Source: Acanthornis magna (lineage: Eukaryota; Chordata; Aves; Passeriformes; Acanthizidae). From it: a stretch of DNA of 64,000 bases. Positions within the stretch are counted from its first letter, which is position 1. Each line of letters opens with the position of its first letter. Below, piece by piece: positions 46,610-58,741 of the stretch. The notes below the pieces were generated by a model. It did not search any database. It saw only the letters and a list, made by a program, of their open reading frames with translations, and was not told the origin of the DNA. The DNA lies in the NCBI GenBank assembly GCA_036785705.1, contig JAWUZG010000138.1, positions 2,187,501-2,251,500 on the forward strand. The letters are read 5' to 3'. A program made the position numbers and the translations under genes.

Positions 46610-48346
46610 GTAAGTCCCAATTCCTCTGAGTCCTGATTCCCATTTTTACTGGGATTAATGTGGCCATAAATCCTGGTGCCCACAGGGAATTCCCCAAGGG
46701 AAGGGCTCTCTCAAATGAGGGACATCACTGTGTCCTCACCGAGCTGGACTGAGGATCAGGGCATGGCCATTGCTCCTCCCTGGGGAAAGCGTGGTGTCCT
46801 TGCTCCATGCAAGGTCCTCCATGTGCACAGGAAAATCCCAAACACAGAGCCCAGCTCTGCAGTTTTGTCCAGGAAACAGCCACGGCCATGAAGGAGGGGG
46901 GAATATGGAGAAGGAATTACTTGGAGCAGGCAGAGCTCGCTGCCAGCTCTCCAGTAGGCTTGGAAAAACTCCAGGTGTTTTTTCATTCTGGACACAAGCT
47001 CTGGTCATGCTGGCCATGCCTCTCAGCTGGTTTTATCCATGTCTTGCTGTTAGGACCAGATGGAGATCATTGTGCTTGAAACTTGTTTAATATTTCACTA
47101 ATTTTAACAGGTTCCTCTCATACAAATGATGCCAAGAAGCTTTTAAATAAGGTCCCAATGGGGCAGAGATGCCCAAATCAAAGGGTTGACCAAAGCAGAC
47201 AGTTTCTTAGGCTGAAAGGAGAAATTTCATCCTGCATTTCTTTATACTAAGCCAGAAACCTAATTAAGAGATGCAATATTGTTCCAAGGATGACTTGACT
47301 CGGATTAGAAATGTCAGGGAAGTGCCTGTAATTCCATTGGAAATGAAAGGCCCATCCTATTCAGACACCTGGCACAGGTAACCCTGGTTGTCACACGCAG
47401 AAATGGCCTCCCCTGTCAGAGCAGCGTTTCTGGACCTGCTAATGGACCTGCTTCTGGCCCTAACACAACAGCAGCCTTAGGAGGGGTTAATCGCGTCCTT
47501 CCAAGCTGTCTCAGGGAGCTGAACAGGGCAGGCTGTGATCCCAGCATTGTGGCTGTGCTGTGGGGTCAAAACCCCTGGGATTGTGTGTACAGATTGTGTT
47601 TGTTCACACCAGGATTGGGAAACAAAACTAGATTGAAAGCAGAATGGGAAACCACTGACAAATCATGGAATCAGTGCATGGTTTGTGCTAGAAGGCACCT
47701 TAAAGATCATCTCATTCCATCCCCCTTGCCATGGGCAGGGTCACCTCACACTAGACTCTGTCCAACCTGGCCTTGAACACTTTGAGCATCCTTTATGATC
47801 ACTGAATGTCCCCTTCCAGGGGTCCAGGGGCAGCCACAGCTTCTCTGGGCACCTGTTCCAGGGCTTCCCCACCTCACAGCCAGGAATTCCTTCCCAATAT
47901 CCCATCTGTCCCTGCCCTCTGGCAGTGGGAAGCCATTCCTTGTGTCCTGTCCCTCCATCCCTTGTCCCCAGTCCCTCTCCAGCTCTCCTGGAGCCCTTCA
48001 GGTCCTGCCAAGGGCTCTGAGCTCTCCCTGGATCCTTCTCCTCTCCAGGTGAACACCCCCAGCTCTCCCAGTCTGGCTCCAGAGGGGCTCCAGCCCTGGA
48101 GCAGCTCCATGGCCTCCTCTGGACTCTCTCCAACAGCTCCACACCCTCCTGGTATTGGTGTCCCCAGGGCTGGGGCAGCTGTGCAGGTGGGGTCTCACCT
48201 GAGCACAGGGGCACAGGGGCACAATGCCCTCCCTCAGCCTCCTGGTCACACTGCCGCTGATGCAGATAAATATAATTTATCACTTTTTAGTTAAGCTAAC
48301 TTTCCTTGGAATCTCCCACTAGGAAGCCTTCCTGTTCCCCTCCCAG
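46610..48346 (+). other. Intron 16-17
   Basis: 1,737 bp. CR1 (-) covers 47661-48245. The region 46610-47660 has no recognised repeat or gene. Confidence 0.85.
47661..48245 (-). repeat. CR1 LINE, about 585 bp (-)
   Basis: 'aaatcatggaatcagtgcat', then 'gaacactttgagcatccttt', 'cacagcttctctgggcacct' and 'ggagcagctccatggcctcc'. It ends about 100 bp before exon 17. Confidence 0.9.
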
Positions 48347-48582
48347 GTGCCAATTCCCGTGACCCCAGGCCTGGACCCCCTGGCCATGCTGGTGGACGAC
48401 GCGGCCGTGGCGGCGTGGCAGAACCAGGGCCTGCCCGCTGACCGCATGTCCACGGAGAACGCCGCCATCCTGAGCAGCTGCGAGCGCTGGCCCCTCATGG
48501 TGGATCCCCAGCTGCAGGGCAGCAAATGGATCAAAAGCACCCACAGCGAGGGGCTCCGGGTGATCCGACTGGGGCAGAAGGG
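48347..48582 (+). CDS. DNAH9: DNAH9 window exon 17: AAA5 core
   Basis: 236 nt, phase 0 in and phase 2 out, residues 1025-1102 plus two bases. It encodes [39 protein letters not shown] and [20 protein letters not shown], then WIK and [10 protein letters not shown]. The GLPxDRxSxENA and RWPLxxDPQxQGxxWIK strings are universal AAA5 markers; AAA5 lacks a canonical P-loop. The acceptor is cctcccag and the donor gtaaaa. GC content is high. Confidence 0.97.
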
Positions 48583-50894
48583 GTAAAATCGTCCTTCTCC
48601 CGTGGTGACCCTGGGAATGGGCCAGCCCTGTGTGTTTGGTGGGCAGTGGGCGCTCAGCTGAGCCAGTCACACCAAGGCAAACCTGTCACTGTATTCGCTC
48701 ACATTATCTGCTTGTTCATTACCCAAATGACAGAGATTTCTCATTAGATCGAGGGTCTGTTTAGTCTTGGCTCAGTTACCATAGAAACTCTTCTGAACTC
48801 TTGATGGAGCGAGCTGTGTGCTGAGGCTGAGCTCGAGAATCACAGAACCCCAGACTGGCTTGAGTTGGACAGGACCTTAAATATCATCCCATTCCACCCC
48901 TGTCATGGGCAGGGACACCTCCCACTGTCCCAGGCTGCTCCAAGCCCCTCCAACCTGGCCTTGGACACTGCCAGGGATCCAGGGGCAGCCACAGCTTCTC
49001 TGTGTAGGACTGTGGCATCCTCCATCAGGCTTGCTGTAGGTGTCATGTCCCGGTTTAGTCCCATCCAGGGCTTTCTGCCTCCTGGGGAGAGAGAGAGGGC
49101 TTGGCCACAGAGAGCTGTGAGGGTCACCATGCCCTGCAGACCAGCTCCCACCAGCTGGACATTCTCATTGCAGCTCCCCTGCATGGATCTGGATAAATCT
49201 TTCATGTGAAGGCTTTTCCACCCCTTCTCTCATCTCCAGTCAGACAGACAGGTCTTCTGCTGTGTCACCTTGCACCCATCTCTACCCACTGGTGAGGAGT
49301 CCCAGCTGGGGTGGGGCAGCCCCAGTGGGATCCCCATGGAGATGTGTGAGCAGTGCGGTTGTTTTCTGAACACAGAGCAAAGCTCTGGCAGCAGGCTAGA
49401 GTGACCCAAGCCTGGCACTTGCAAATTCCCATAGATGTGCAGATGCCTTGGGTTGCCCATGTTTCGCTGGTGCCTCCTCTGTGCTTACCCAGGTTCTTTT
49501 GCTGGTGCCTCCCGTGCTTTCCTCACAGAAGAGAACAATGAGTTACTGGATCTGATCTCATGTGGGATCAAAATAAGGCTCATTTTTCACTACAGGAGGT
49601 TTCTGTTTCCCAGCCACCTTGGTCACCATGTCTGCAGTTATTCAGAGCAGTGTGTGGAACAGCAAGGAGCCCAGAAGAGGCACCTAAATGTGACCCTGCA
49701 GGACAGAACCAGAGGAACAGACCCTGTAACATTGCTGCCATCACAGCTTGCTGTGCAAATACAACATCCATTTTCCCCCTCCCTCCCTGGCCACACTCTG
49801 GGCTGGCAGGGGCTTTAAGAGGGGAGTTTAATGTGTTCCTGTGATGTCTCAGAGCTGAGAAAGCATCATCAGTGCCCCATTACAGTAATTCGGGGAATGT
49901 TTCATCATCTGGGAGATGGAGCTCTTTACTTTCAACTGCTGAAAGAGGTCTAAACCCATGCAGAGGGCCCACCTTCAGGAAGGGCCATTGAACAGCTCTG
50001 GGAGCAGCTCTGTCATTCCCTCTGTCTCTTTATTTGTGTAAAATACCCCTGGACTCAGAAAAATGGGGGCTGCTCATCCGGAGTAGGGGTTGCACGGGGT
50101 CAGCATATTCCTCTAAAAGTCAGGCCTAAAGGTCTCTCTAAACTTTTGTTTGTGATCCTTCTGTCACCTCTTGAGGTCCTAAGCTCTCTGGATTAGATGG
50201 GGAGTGTGAATTTTGACCAGGAGAGGTAGCTAGAGGTAGTTGAGGAGATTCAGTGTAATAGTGATGGTGGAAAAGTGCCTGGAGCATCTTGCCCTGGTGC
50301 CCAGGGAGGGTCCTGCTCCCCTCTTGGCCAAGGGGTTGTGTGCAGTGCAGAGCAGCCCTGAAGGACAGAGCCCAGGCACCTGACCCTGCCCTTCCTGGCA
50401 CAGGACATCCCAAAGCAGAGCATCCCCGTTTCACAGCTGGGCACTGGGCAAGGGGTTCCATTTCCTTGTGGGGAAAGAAGTTGTCCTAAGCATGACCCTA
50501 AACCCTGGGCAAAATGGAGCTGAAAGCTGCTCTTTGTCCTTGCTTTTATGCAAGATGAAGTGCACCAGTGGGCTCTGCAGGAAGCAAAATATTTGCTGAA
50601 AACAACTCCAGGCTGCCCCAGCTGTGCTCACAGCTTCTCAGACTGTTCTTAGGACAGACTTGGTGAGAATTCCTTGCCCTTGGAAGGTCTGGGACCTCAT
50701 TCTCTCTGTTGGACAGCCAGGACTCTGCCAGTGCCACTTTCTGCCCCAGGCATTGACACCACCTTGCCCTCTCTCTCTCCAAATGCTGGCCCTGCCTGTA
50801 GCTGCCACCACAGTGAGGGTCCCCTCTGTCCCCTCCACACTGACAGTGCCACATCCTGCTCTGCTGCAGGAGGCACCAGTGCTGTTTCCCACAG
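48583..50894 (+). other. Intron 17-18
   Basis: 2,312 bp. CR1 (-) lies at 48836-49002. The rest (49003-50894) shows no recognised repeat or gene. Confidence 0.85.
48836..49002 (-). repeat. CR1 LINE 3' fragment (-)
   Basis: 'gagaatcacagaaccccaga' through 'ccaggctgctccaagcccct' to 'agccacagcttctctgtg'. Confidence 0.9.
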
Positions 50895-51017
50895 GTATCT
50901 GGACACACTGGAAAACGCCCTGGCTGCAGGAGAGCTGGTTTTGGTTGAAAACCTGGAGGAATCTGTGGATCCAGTGCTGGGGCCCTTACTGGGGCGAGAA
51001 ACAATCAAGAAAGGCAG
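50895..51017 (+). CDS. DNAH9: DNAH9 window exon 18: AAA5
   Basis: 123 nt, phase 2 in and phase 2 out, residues 1103-1143 plus two bases. After completing glycine 1103 it reads [40 protein letters not shown]. ENLEExxDPVLxPLLGRxxIKKG is invariant across the subfamily and follows the Walker B-like strand of AAA5. The acceptor is tttcccacag and the donor gtgagc. Confidence 0.97.
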
Positions 51018-53229
51018 GTGAGCCTGGGGGGGCTTGGGGGCATGTCTGGGTGGGGATTTGGGGCTGTTGTGCTCCAAATGTTCATATCCAGCAGCATTAA
51101 CATCCTGTCTTCATGGGTGAGGGCATTTTAAATCAGACAATCACAGGTAATTCAGCCATGGGATGGCTTGGAAATCAACCTGGATTTCTCATTTCATTTC
51201 ATTTCACTTCACAGTCTCATTCAAATTTCATGTAAAAGGGAGACCTGTAATTCCTCCATTGTACAGTGACCTTGGGGTCTGTAGTTGGCTGTTCTGACAC
51301 CAAATTATTACCAAAATAGCTGCTGCTGTTGTGAAGTAAAAGTAACCGTGAATTTTAGCAAACACTGCACAGCATTTAGAAATACAGCTACAGGTTTCAG
51401 CAGCTAGGATATCAAGTGTTTCTTAATGAGGTCAGGTTCTCTGGCAGCTGCTGGGCACATCCAGCTGAGAGGAGGTCAGCAAGAGGGGCAGCGAAGGAGC
51501 TCGTTTTTTCCTTAAGTTCTTTGAGGATTATTTCCTTGCTTGCCTAAAATATCCCAGGGTGTTGTAAACTGGTGGGCAACCAAGCTGTCTGGGAAGTTTA
51601 TAGGGGAAAACATCCTGGGCAGGGTGGCTGAGCATGGGTTTGGCTCTAGGATGGAGGGGCAGGAGTGCTCCCAGTGCAGGACTGAAGCTTCTGGAGAATG
51701 TTGAGAGGAGGTGCAGCACAGAGGGTGGCAATCCTGAGCACTCACTCACCCCTTTTGGGGCTGTACATCTCTGCTCTCAAATCCCGCTGGGAGATCATGT
51801 GTTTCCTAACAAAGGGAAAATAACTCATAAATCACAAAGAAAGTCCCTGGGTTTCGTGTTTCCAGGCCCCAAGCCCAGACCTCAGGACAGATCCGTCAGT
51901 CCCAGAGCAGGAATGGTTTTGCTGTGGGGGCTGGCAGGGTCTCTGGTGCTGCTGTGAGCTGCCTGTGCTGGGATTTACAGCTCTGAAAGCAATCGAGGGG
52001 GCCAAGAGGGCACCCAGCGAGTGACGTTTGACTGGGCAGTGTATTCAAAGTCCTGTGAGAACATCACCATTCCCACAACAGTCCCAGCGTGTCCCTGAAA
52101 GCATTTCTGGTTTCTCTTTGGCTCCCATGGGTTTTGTTAATATAGAATCATAAAATGGTTTGGGTTGGAAGGGGCTTTAACATCATCACCTCCCACTGTC
52201 CCAGGCTGCTCCAAGCCCCAATGTCCAGCCTGGCCTTGGACACTGCCAGGGATCCAGGGGCAGCCACAGCTTCTCTGGGCACCTGTGCCAGGGCCTGCCC
52301 ACCCTCACAGGGAGGAATTTCTTCATTCCCTCTTGTCTTGTCTCTACTGTTTCTGATGAAGGTCCCTCTCCAGCTTCCCCTTCAGCCCCTGGCAGGTGCT
52401 CTGAGGTCTCCACACAACCTTCTCCTCTCCAGGCTGAGCATTCCCAGCTCTCCCAGCCTGGCTCCACAGGGAAGGTGCTCCAGGCCCTCTATCCACTCTG
52501 TGGCCTCCTCTGGACTCACTCCAACAGTTCCTTGTCCTTCTTATGTCGGGGACACCAGAACCGGGTGCTGTTCTAGGTGAGGTCTCAGCAGAGCAGAGGG
52601 AGAATCCCCTCCCTGGCCCTGCTGCCCATATTCCTTTGGCTGCAGCCCAGGGCATGGTTGGATTTGTGGGCTGGGTTAAACTTGGGTTCAGAATATGTTG
52701 ATTCCTGGGGTCTCTGAGCTTCAGACTTCATATCAGCAATGCAGAGCAGGAGGATGCTGGGTTTTCGTGGCTGATGTCACCTCCCAGGAATGGTAGCCAC
52801 CACTCCCCAAATGTGGCTTTGCTGTTCAAGCTCAGTGCAGCTGCAGAGCTGGCCTGGTCAGAGCCAACACACGGGGTAATTTTAGCTGTGCCTAACGAAA
52901 AGCTCAGTGCTGGGAGGCTTTTCCTCCCTGTAACTCCAGTTTTAGGCAGAACCCAGCCTCTGCCCAAAGCCAGGAATGTTCATGGTTGGACTGGCCATGC
53001 TGCTGCTGGAAACTCTGAGCCTCCTTAAACAGGATCCAAAATTCAGGGGAGACTCGCTGAGTTTTTTATCCTAAATCAGAAGTGATTCAAGTGTGTCCAA
53101 TAAGAAATACTTTGCTTTAACAGTGATTTCTGTGAGGAGTGCCAAGTACCTGGTGCTGCCGTTGGCTGAGACCACCCCCTGTCCTGTGGTGACAGGTCCT
53201 GGCTGATGCTCCTTTTGCTCCAATTCCAG
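51018..53229 (+). other. Intron 18-19
   Basis: 2,212 bp. CR1 (-) covers 52144-52640. A short ATTTC repeat lies near 51188-51212. Nothing else was recognised. Confidence 0.85.
52144..52640 (-). repeat. CR1 LINE, about 500 bp (-)
   Basis: 'tagaatcataaaatggtttg' then 'ccaggctgctccaagcccc' through 'ggcctcctctggactcactc'. A piece of about 45 bp near the 3' end is deleted ('catcatcacctcccactgtc'). Confidence 0.9.
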
Positions 53230-53434
53230 GTACATTAGGATTGGGGACAAGGAATGTACCTTCCACCCTGCCTTCCGCCTGATCCTGCACACCAAGCTGG
53301 CAAACCCCCACTTCCAGCCCGAGCTGCAGGCACAGTGCACCCTCATCAACTTCACTGTCACCCGCGATGGCCTCGAGGAGCAGCTGCTGGCGGCCGTGGT
53401 GCGCATGGAGAGGCCTGACCTGGAGGAGCTGAAG
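53230..53434 (+). CDS. DNAH9: DNAH9 window exon 19: end of AAA5
   Basis: 205 nt, phase 2 in and phase 0 out, residues 1144-1212. It reads [60 protein letters not shown] and RPDLEELK. [15 protein letters not shown] contains the sensor-1 asparagine of AAA5, and TRDGLExQLLAxVVxxERPDLE opens the AAA5-AAA6 linker (buttress) helix. The donor gtcagc is weak, and the last 24 nt with this donor recur twice in the following intron. Confidence 0.97.
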
Positions 53435-53950
53435 GTCAGCACCTGGGGGTTTACACTGGGAGCAAGGAAAAATCATCAGTAGCATCATTATTATAACTAT
53501 TACTATTATTATTATTGTTGTTGTTGTTGTTGTTTTGTGGTTGTTGTTATTATTATTATTATTGTTGTTGTTGTTGTTGTTGTTTTGTGGTGGTTATTAT
53601 TATTATCATGATTATTATTATTATTATCATCATCATCATCATTATTATTATTATTGTTATTACTATCGTTGGTCTACACCAAGGCCTGACCTGGAGGAGC
53701 TGAAGGTCAGCACCTGGGGGTTTACACTGGGAGCAAGGAGGAATCATCAGTAGTATCATTATAATAATTATTACTATTATTATTATTGTTATTGTTGTTG
53801 TTGTTATTGTTATTGTTATTACTATTGTTTTTGGTCTACACCAAGGCCTGACCTGGAGGAGCTGAAGGTCAGGACCTGGGAATTTTCAACGGGAGCAAGT
53901 GTTATAATCATCATCATCACCACCATTATTATTATTATTATTATTATTGT
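53411..53950 (+). repeat. Triplicated exon 19 end with (ATT/GTT)n arrays
   Basis: 'aggcctgacctggaggagct' followed by GAAGGTCAG occurs at 53411, 53682 and 53844. Copy 1 is the real exon 19 border; copies 2 and 3 share an extra upstream flank 'ggtctacaccaaggcctgac'. Copies 1 and 2 also share the intron start 'gggtttacactgggagcaag'. ATT, GTT and ATC trinucleotide arrays separate the copies. Confidence 0.95.
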
Positions 53951-56900
53951 AATTTAGAACAAAGAGCATTTGACATGCAAGCTTGCAGAGATTGCTGAGC
54001 TCATTGTAAAATCAGGAGATTTCCCTTCTATGACAAACACTGAGGGTTTTTTTTTTCTTCAGTCTTCTCTTTTCTTGGTATTTTGAGTATCTCAGCACAG
54101 CACTTTCAAGACTTTTCTCCCAAAAATTCTCTTTATTTTCCTCCTCCTCTTGTGATTGAAAGCTGAGATTTTCATTACATCAGGTTTTTTCTGGACTTCA
54201 CGGACTTAATGTTGGAGGCAGGATTAATCTCACTTAATTTTCAGCATTTATGGTAAAGAATTCTCTCTGTAAATATTGTGAGGCTGGTAATGATATTTTT
54301 CTGTTCTAATTCTTCCTCCCACTTCTTTGTAACAGGCCAAAATATTCTCTCTCTCTCTCTTTTAATAAGTATGGCTTTAATTTCAAGATAATTTTATAAA
54401 GAAAAGCCTCTCTTCTAATGACACTTTTAACAATGTAACAAATATGTATAATACAAAATATTTTCTGAGAGTGGGAATAAATTCACTGCACATGTTCAGT
54501 CAGGCCAGGCCAGTTCTGTAATAATCTTCCCACTTAATGAGGTTCTGAAGTACCTTAGCTGGGCAGCCTTAATGATGCGTTGAGTCTGAACCAGGCTCAT
54601 GTGCTAATGAGCCAAAAGATGGCATCAAAAATGCCCATGGAGCTGATTTAATGTGTGAGCCAGGGGTGCTGTGCTGGGGCCACCAGGGACACAAACCCTC
54701 GCTGGGTCCCCCCAGCACTGACTCGGTGCTGGGCTGACACCATTCCTGTGGGATGGTGTTTTCCTTGCCTTGAAGAATATTGAATTCTTTCTATCACCAC
54801 AGCAAGATAACACCAGTGCCATCAGCTCTCCTCCCTCTCACCCAGTTCCATCCTGCTACAGCCCTGCTGCCTCGGGGAGGAGATCAGTCCCAGGGAGGAG
54901 AAAACCAGCCTGCTGTTCCAGATGTTCTGCTGGAAGGGGAGCAGGCAATCATAAAACCCTGCTCCCTGCTGGACTAAAAGCAGAGCTGTGTCTCCTCGGG
55001 CACGGTGAGGGGCTGGCAGTGGCACCCTGACCAGGGTCCGGCCAGGAGCTCAGCACCTTCTCTCCCCAGGGCAGGGTCTGGTCACTGGGGAGCTCCTTGG
55101 AGGCCCAGATTGGAGTGTTTGGATTCCCCAAAGGAGAGGTCACCTCTCCAGGTGTGTGTTAGTCCATTCTCTGCACCCTGGGACTGAAGGGACAGGTATT
55201 TGGTGTCCAGGGAAGGTTTAGAGCTCGGGTTTGAGGGCAGAAGGAGATGATTCCCAAAGCACTGCACAACAGTTACTGAACTCAAAGTACACCTTATATG
55301 TGGAGCCCAGAATTTATTGCTAATAACCTAATCAAATCCATCAAGTAGCTATTATTAATCCAATTCTGGTAACACCTTTAAAAATGTTTTCTCAACACAG
55401 TCTGTTTCCATAATCTTTTTCTTCATTGATTGCCAGCTATGCCCAGTTGTTCAGTCCCTCCTTGCTTTTAAGCTCTTTTCCTGCTTCACAGGGTTGCAGT
55501 TCTCTGTGAAGAGTCTGAGACTCTGTCATACTTTGGTTCTAGGGACAGGTCTAGGGACAACCTGTCCAGGACAGCTCCTTGCTCTGACTCCACATTAAAG
55601 CCAGGTTGGACCAGGAGGAGCCTGGCTTTGAGACAGTCACAGCTGAGAGAAGCTCAAACTACATAAAGTGAAGGCAAGCAAAGCCAAATCCCAAGACCTT
55701 CCCTCTCTGGTCAGTCCAAGTCCTGTGTGAAAACACAGGGAAATTCTTCCCGTCTGGTTTGTGATGTTAAAACAACACAACAAAACCAGCAGAAGGGAAA
55801 AGTGGCTGCTGTGGCTGAGCTTGGAAGGCTCTGGCAGTGAATCCTGCAGAGCTGGCCTGGAGCTCTGGTGAACTCTTTTTTCCATGGAATGATGCTTGGA
55901 AGGCTCTGGGAGTAACCTGTTTCCCAGGGTGAAAAATGAAGTTCACTTTCCTGTTGAAATTTAAAAGTTTAATAAAGGACAACAGGGGACAAAAACAATA
56001 AAATGAAGAAACAGCGCTGGGTGCTTGACCCTAAGCCAAGAAGCACACCTGCCATTGAGGGAGTCATCTTAAATATTCTTTGTGTTGCATCAGCTTCATG
56101 CCTATTCATAAGCATTCATGCATATTCAAACTTTTCTCCAAACTATTTTGCATGTTCCAAGAGCTGTTTTGCATGGCTCCTCCTTGGTCCCTCCTTTTTA
56201 GAGCATGCATTTTTTTGGCTGTGGTTTCTTCCAGTCTTGGTTATCATCTCCAGTTTGGGCTTTTCTCCATGGTCCTTGCATCTGGTTATGGCTGATAGTC
56301 AGGTATCAGTGGCAGGTCTTCTTTGTGCTGTTCTTTGGATGTTATCCAATCAAGCAGGCAGTGTGGTTAGTGAAAGCATAAGCCTTTTAAACTAACTCAG
56401 TTAGTTATTTCACTATTATATCAAAATCTAGTTAATAACAGAAATTAAAACATTGGTTATATACCTCTATAACAAGGCTACTTCTATATACAAAGAATAA
56501 AACCATACACACAATAAATATTTGCAAAAATCCAACACTATAATATGTATTTATCACACCAGAAGCAGCACTTTTATGTATCAGCTGTGAAATACCAGCT
56601 AACGAGCTGCACTAGAGAAATGAGGAATGATGACCCTGCTGTGCTGCAAACCATGGCAGGATGAAGCTGCAGCAGCCTCAGGTGCTGGGGGCACCCAGGG
56701 CTGTCTGGGCTGCTGAGGGTGCTCCCAGAACCTGCGTGGGGATTACAGGCCATTGGAGCAAAAATCCACTCCCTCCTCATTAGTAACTCCAGGGCTCACA
56801 GTTCGTGGTCTGCAACAAGAGCTTGCAAAATGTCATTTTTCAAGGCATGCCATGCTTGAATGACAGGAACTCAGAAAATTAGCCACGTTAGTTTTCTGGT

Positions 56901-58576
56901 TCAAGACTTGTGAAATATTCACCACCAGGAGCAAATTCCTGTGTGTAAAGCCTAGAGAAGAGGCCTTTAAAGCAGCCCTTTGCAGCTGAAATGCCAAAGC
57001 AGACACACTTCAGTGCCTGCTTGGCTGAGCTGCCATTAACATGGAATGAGGGTGCGTACAGCAAGTGCACGGAGTCGCAGCCCAAATATTGAAAGATGAG
57101 TTATTAATGAAAAAGTCCCTTAATCTGCTGGAAAACCTCTGACAACAGAGCAAATCCTACAGGCTCCCTTCTGCATGGAATGGCATTGGGTTTCACGTTT
57201 CTCTTTCCTGGGGCTCCTCCACACCCTACACGGGGACATGTTTTCCCAAAACTCTCTTTGGAGCATTCGATCCCTTGGCTTGTGGCACTGAGTTTGTCAT
57301 GTGCCAGCTGCCCAGGACTTGTCCCAGTTCCACAAGCCCCATGTCTGCTGTTTCACAGACTTGCTGGGTTTTGCAGGGCTATAAAACACTCCTTTGCAAG
57401 TTCTTTGAATTTCTTGGTTGTGTCACTTCAACACAGTCTGAGGGTTTAAAATGAGTCTTACCCAGCAGTGTTTTCCATAGCAGGTGTCAGCACTGACTTC
57501 ACCAGGCTCAGACCAGCATCCCAATCAGAGAAAAGCTTTCCCACAGGGTGTTCTTTGTGATAACTCTAAAAATAGGTGTTCACAATAGGGACATATTGTG
57601 GAATGCCACAATAAACCTGAGAGCCAGGAGTTTTCTCTGAGCAAACACACAGAATAGGGCAATCACATTTCAGGGGAGAAAGCCTGTCCTGGAGGAGCAG
57701 TTCAGAAAGGAGCCAGATGAGAGCTTTGTCTCCACCATGAACAGTGTTAATGGCTGGTGCTGCTGCAGGGCTGGGGAGGGTGGGACCAGTGCCTGCAGAG
57801 AATGAAGGGGGCACATCAGAGATGTGGGAAGAATTTGCTCTGTAAATCAGAAATCTGCTCGTGGCACAAGATGGTTGCACTGGCCTGAATCTGCTTGCCC
57901 ATCTTGGTGCTGAGTTTGCAAATGCTCTGGCAGGAGGACTTTGTGCAGGTCCAGCTTTAGCCCAGTAAGTCATTGGTCCCAGTGGGACCTCAAGGTCAGG
58001 ACACAAACGGGAGCAGAGCAGGAGAGGCTGTGGCTTTGCCCTCAGTTCGGAGCCTGAGATCTCATCATGCTCACCTTGGGACCTGAGGGACTTTGCTGCT
58101 GGTTTTGCCATCAGATTTTAGCCCCGTGGCCCTCATTACTGGTGTGACTGGTGCTGGTGTGGAGTGGCAAGAGCAGAGGTTCAGCAGGAGGGCTGAGGAG
58201 CAGCAGGGACTCTCCAGGCTGACTTGAGCCCAAGAAATGAGGTACAAAGACACAGGATATGTGTCTGAGATGGGGATAAAGGTCTTTTCTTCCTGATTAA
58301 TTTCCAGCATTTTCATACATTTCTAGTGATAGGGCTGAGTTCTCTGGTGCTTTCTGTGTTGTTCCAGGTTTCTCTGAGTTGAGAGCTTGTTGGATGAGTG
58401 ATCCCAGATCCCAGAACTCTGTACTTTCCCAGGACTTGCAGAGAGCAGGAACGAGCATGAGCAAGCACTACTGGACTATGGCAATTGTCAGTGGGAAGCT
58501 TGCTCCCATGTGAGGTGGTTAATCCTTACTTGACCACATCTTTTTGTCTAAAACTTTCTGAATTTATCGCTTGCAG
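53435..58576 (+). other. Intron 19-20
   Basis: 5,142 bp. The first 520 bp is a trinucleotide-rich block with two further copies of the exon 19 end (53411-53950). Beyond it, 53951-58576 shows no recognised repeat or gene, an unusually CR1-free stretch for this window. Confidence 0.85.
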
Positions 58577-58741
58577 TCAGATCTCACAAAGCAACAGAAT
58601 GGATTCAAGATCACCTTGAAAACGTTAGAGGACAACTTGCTCTCTCGACTGTCATCAGCATCTGGGAATTTCCTGGGAGACACAGCGTTAGTGGAGAACC
58701 TGGAGACCACTAAAAGAACAGCTGCAGAGATTGTGGAGAAG
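58577..58741 (+). CDS. DNAH9: DNAH9 window exon 20: AAA5-AAA6 linker helix (buttress)
   Basis: 165 nt, phase 0 at both ends, residues 1213-1267. It encodes [40 protein letters not shown] and [15 protein letters not shown], the helical segment between AAA5 and AAA6 that braces the stalk. LxRLSxAxGxFLxDxxLVExLExTK is a heavy-chain-wide motif. The acceptor is cgcttgcag and the donor gtacaa. Confidence 0.97.
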
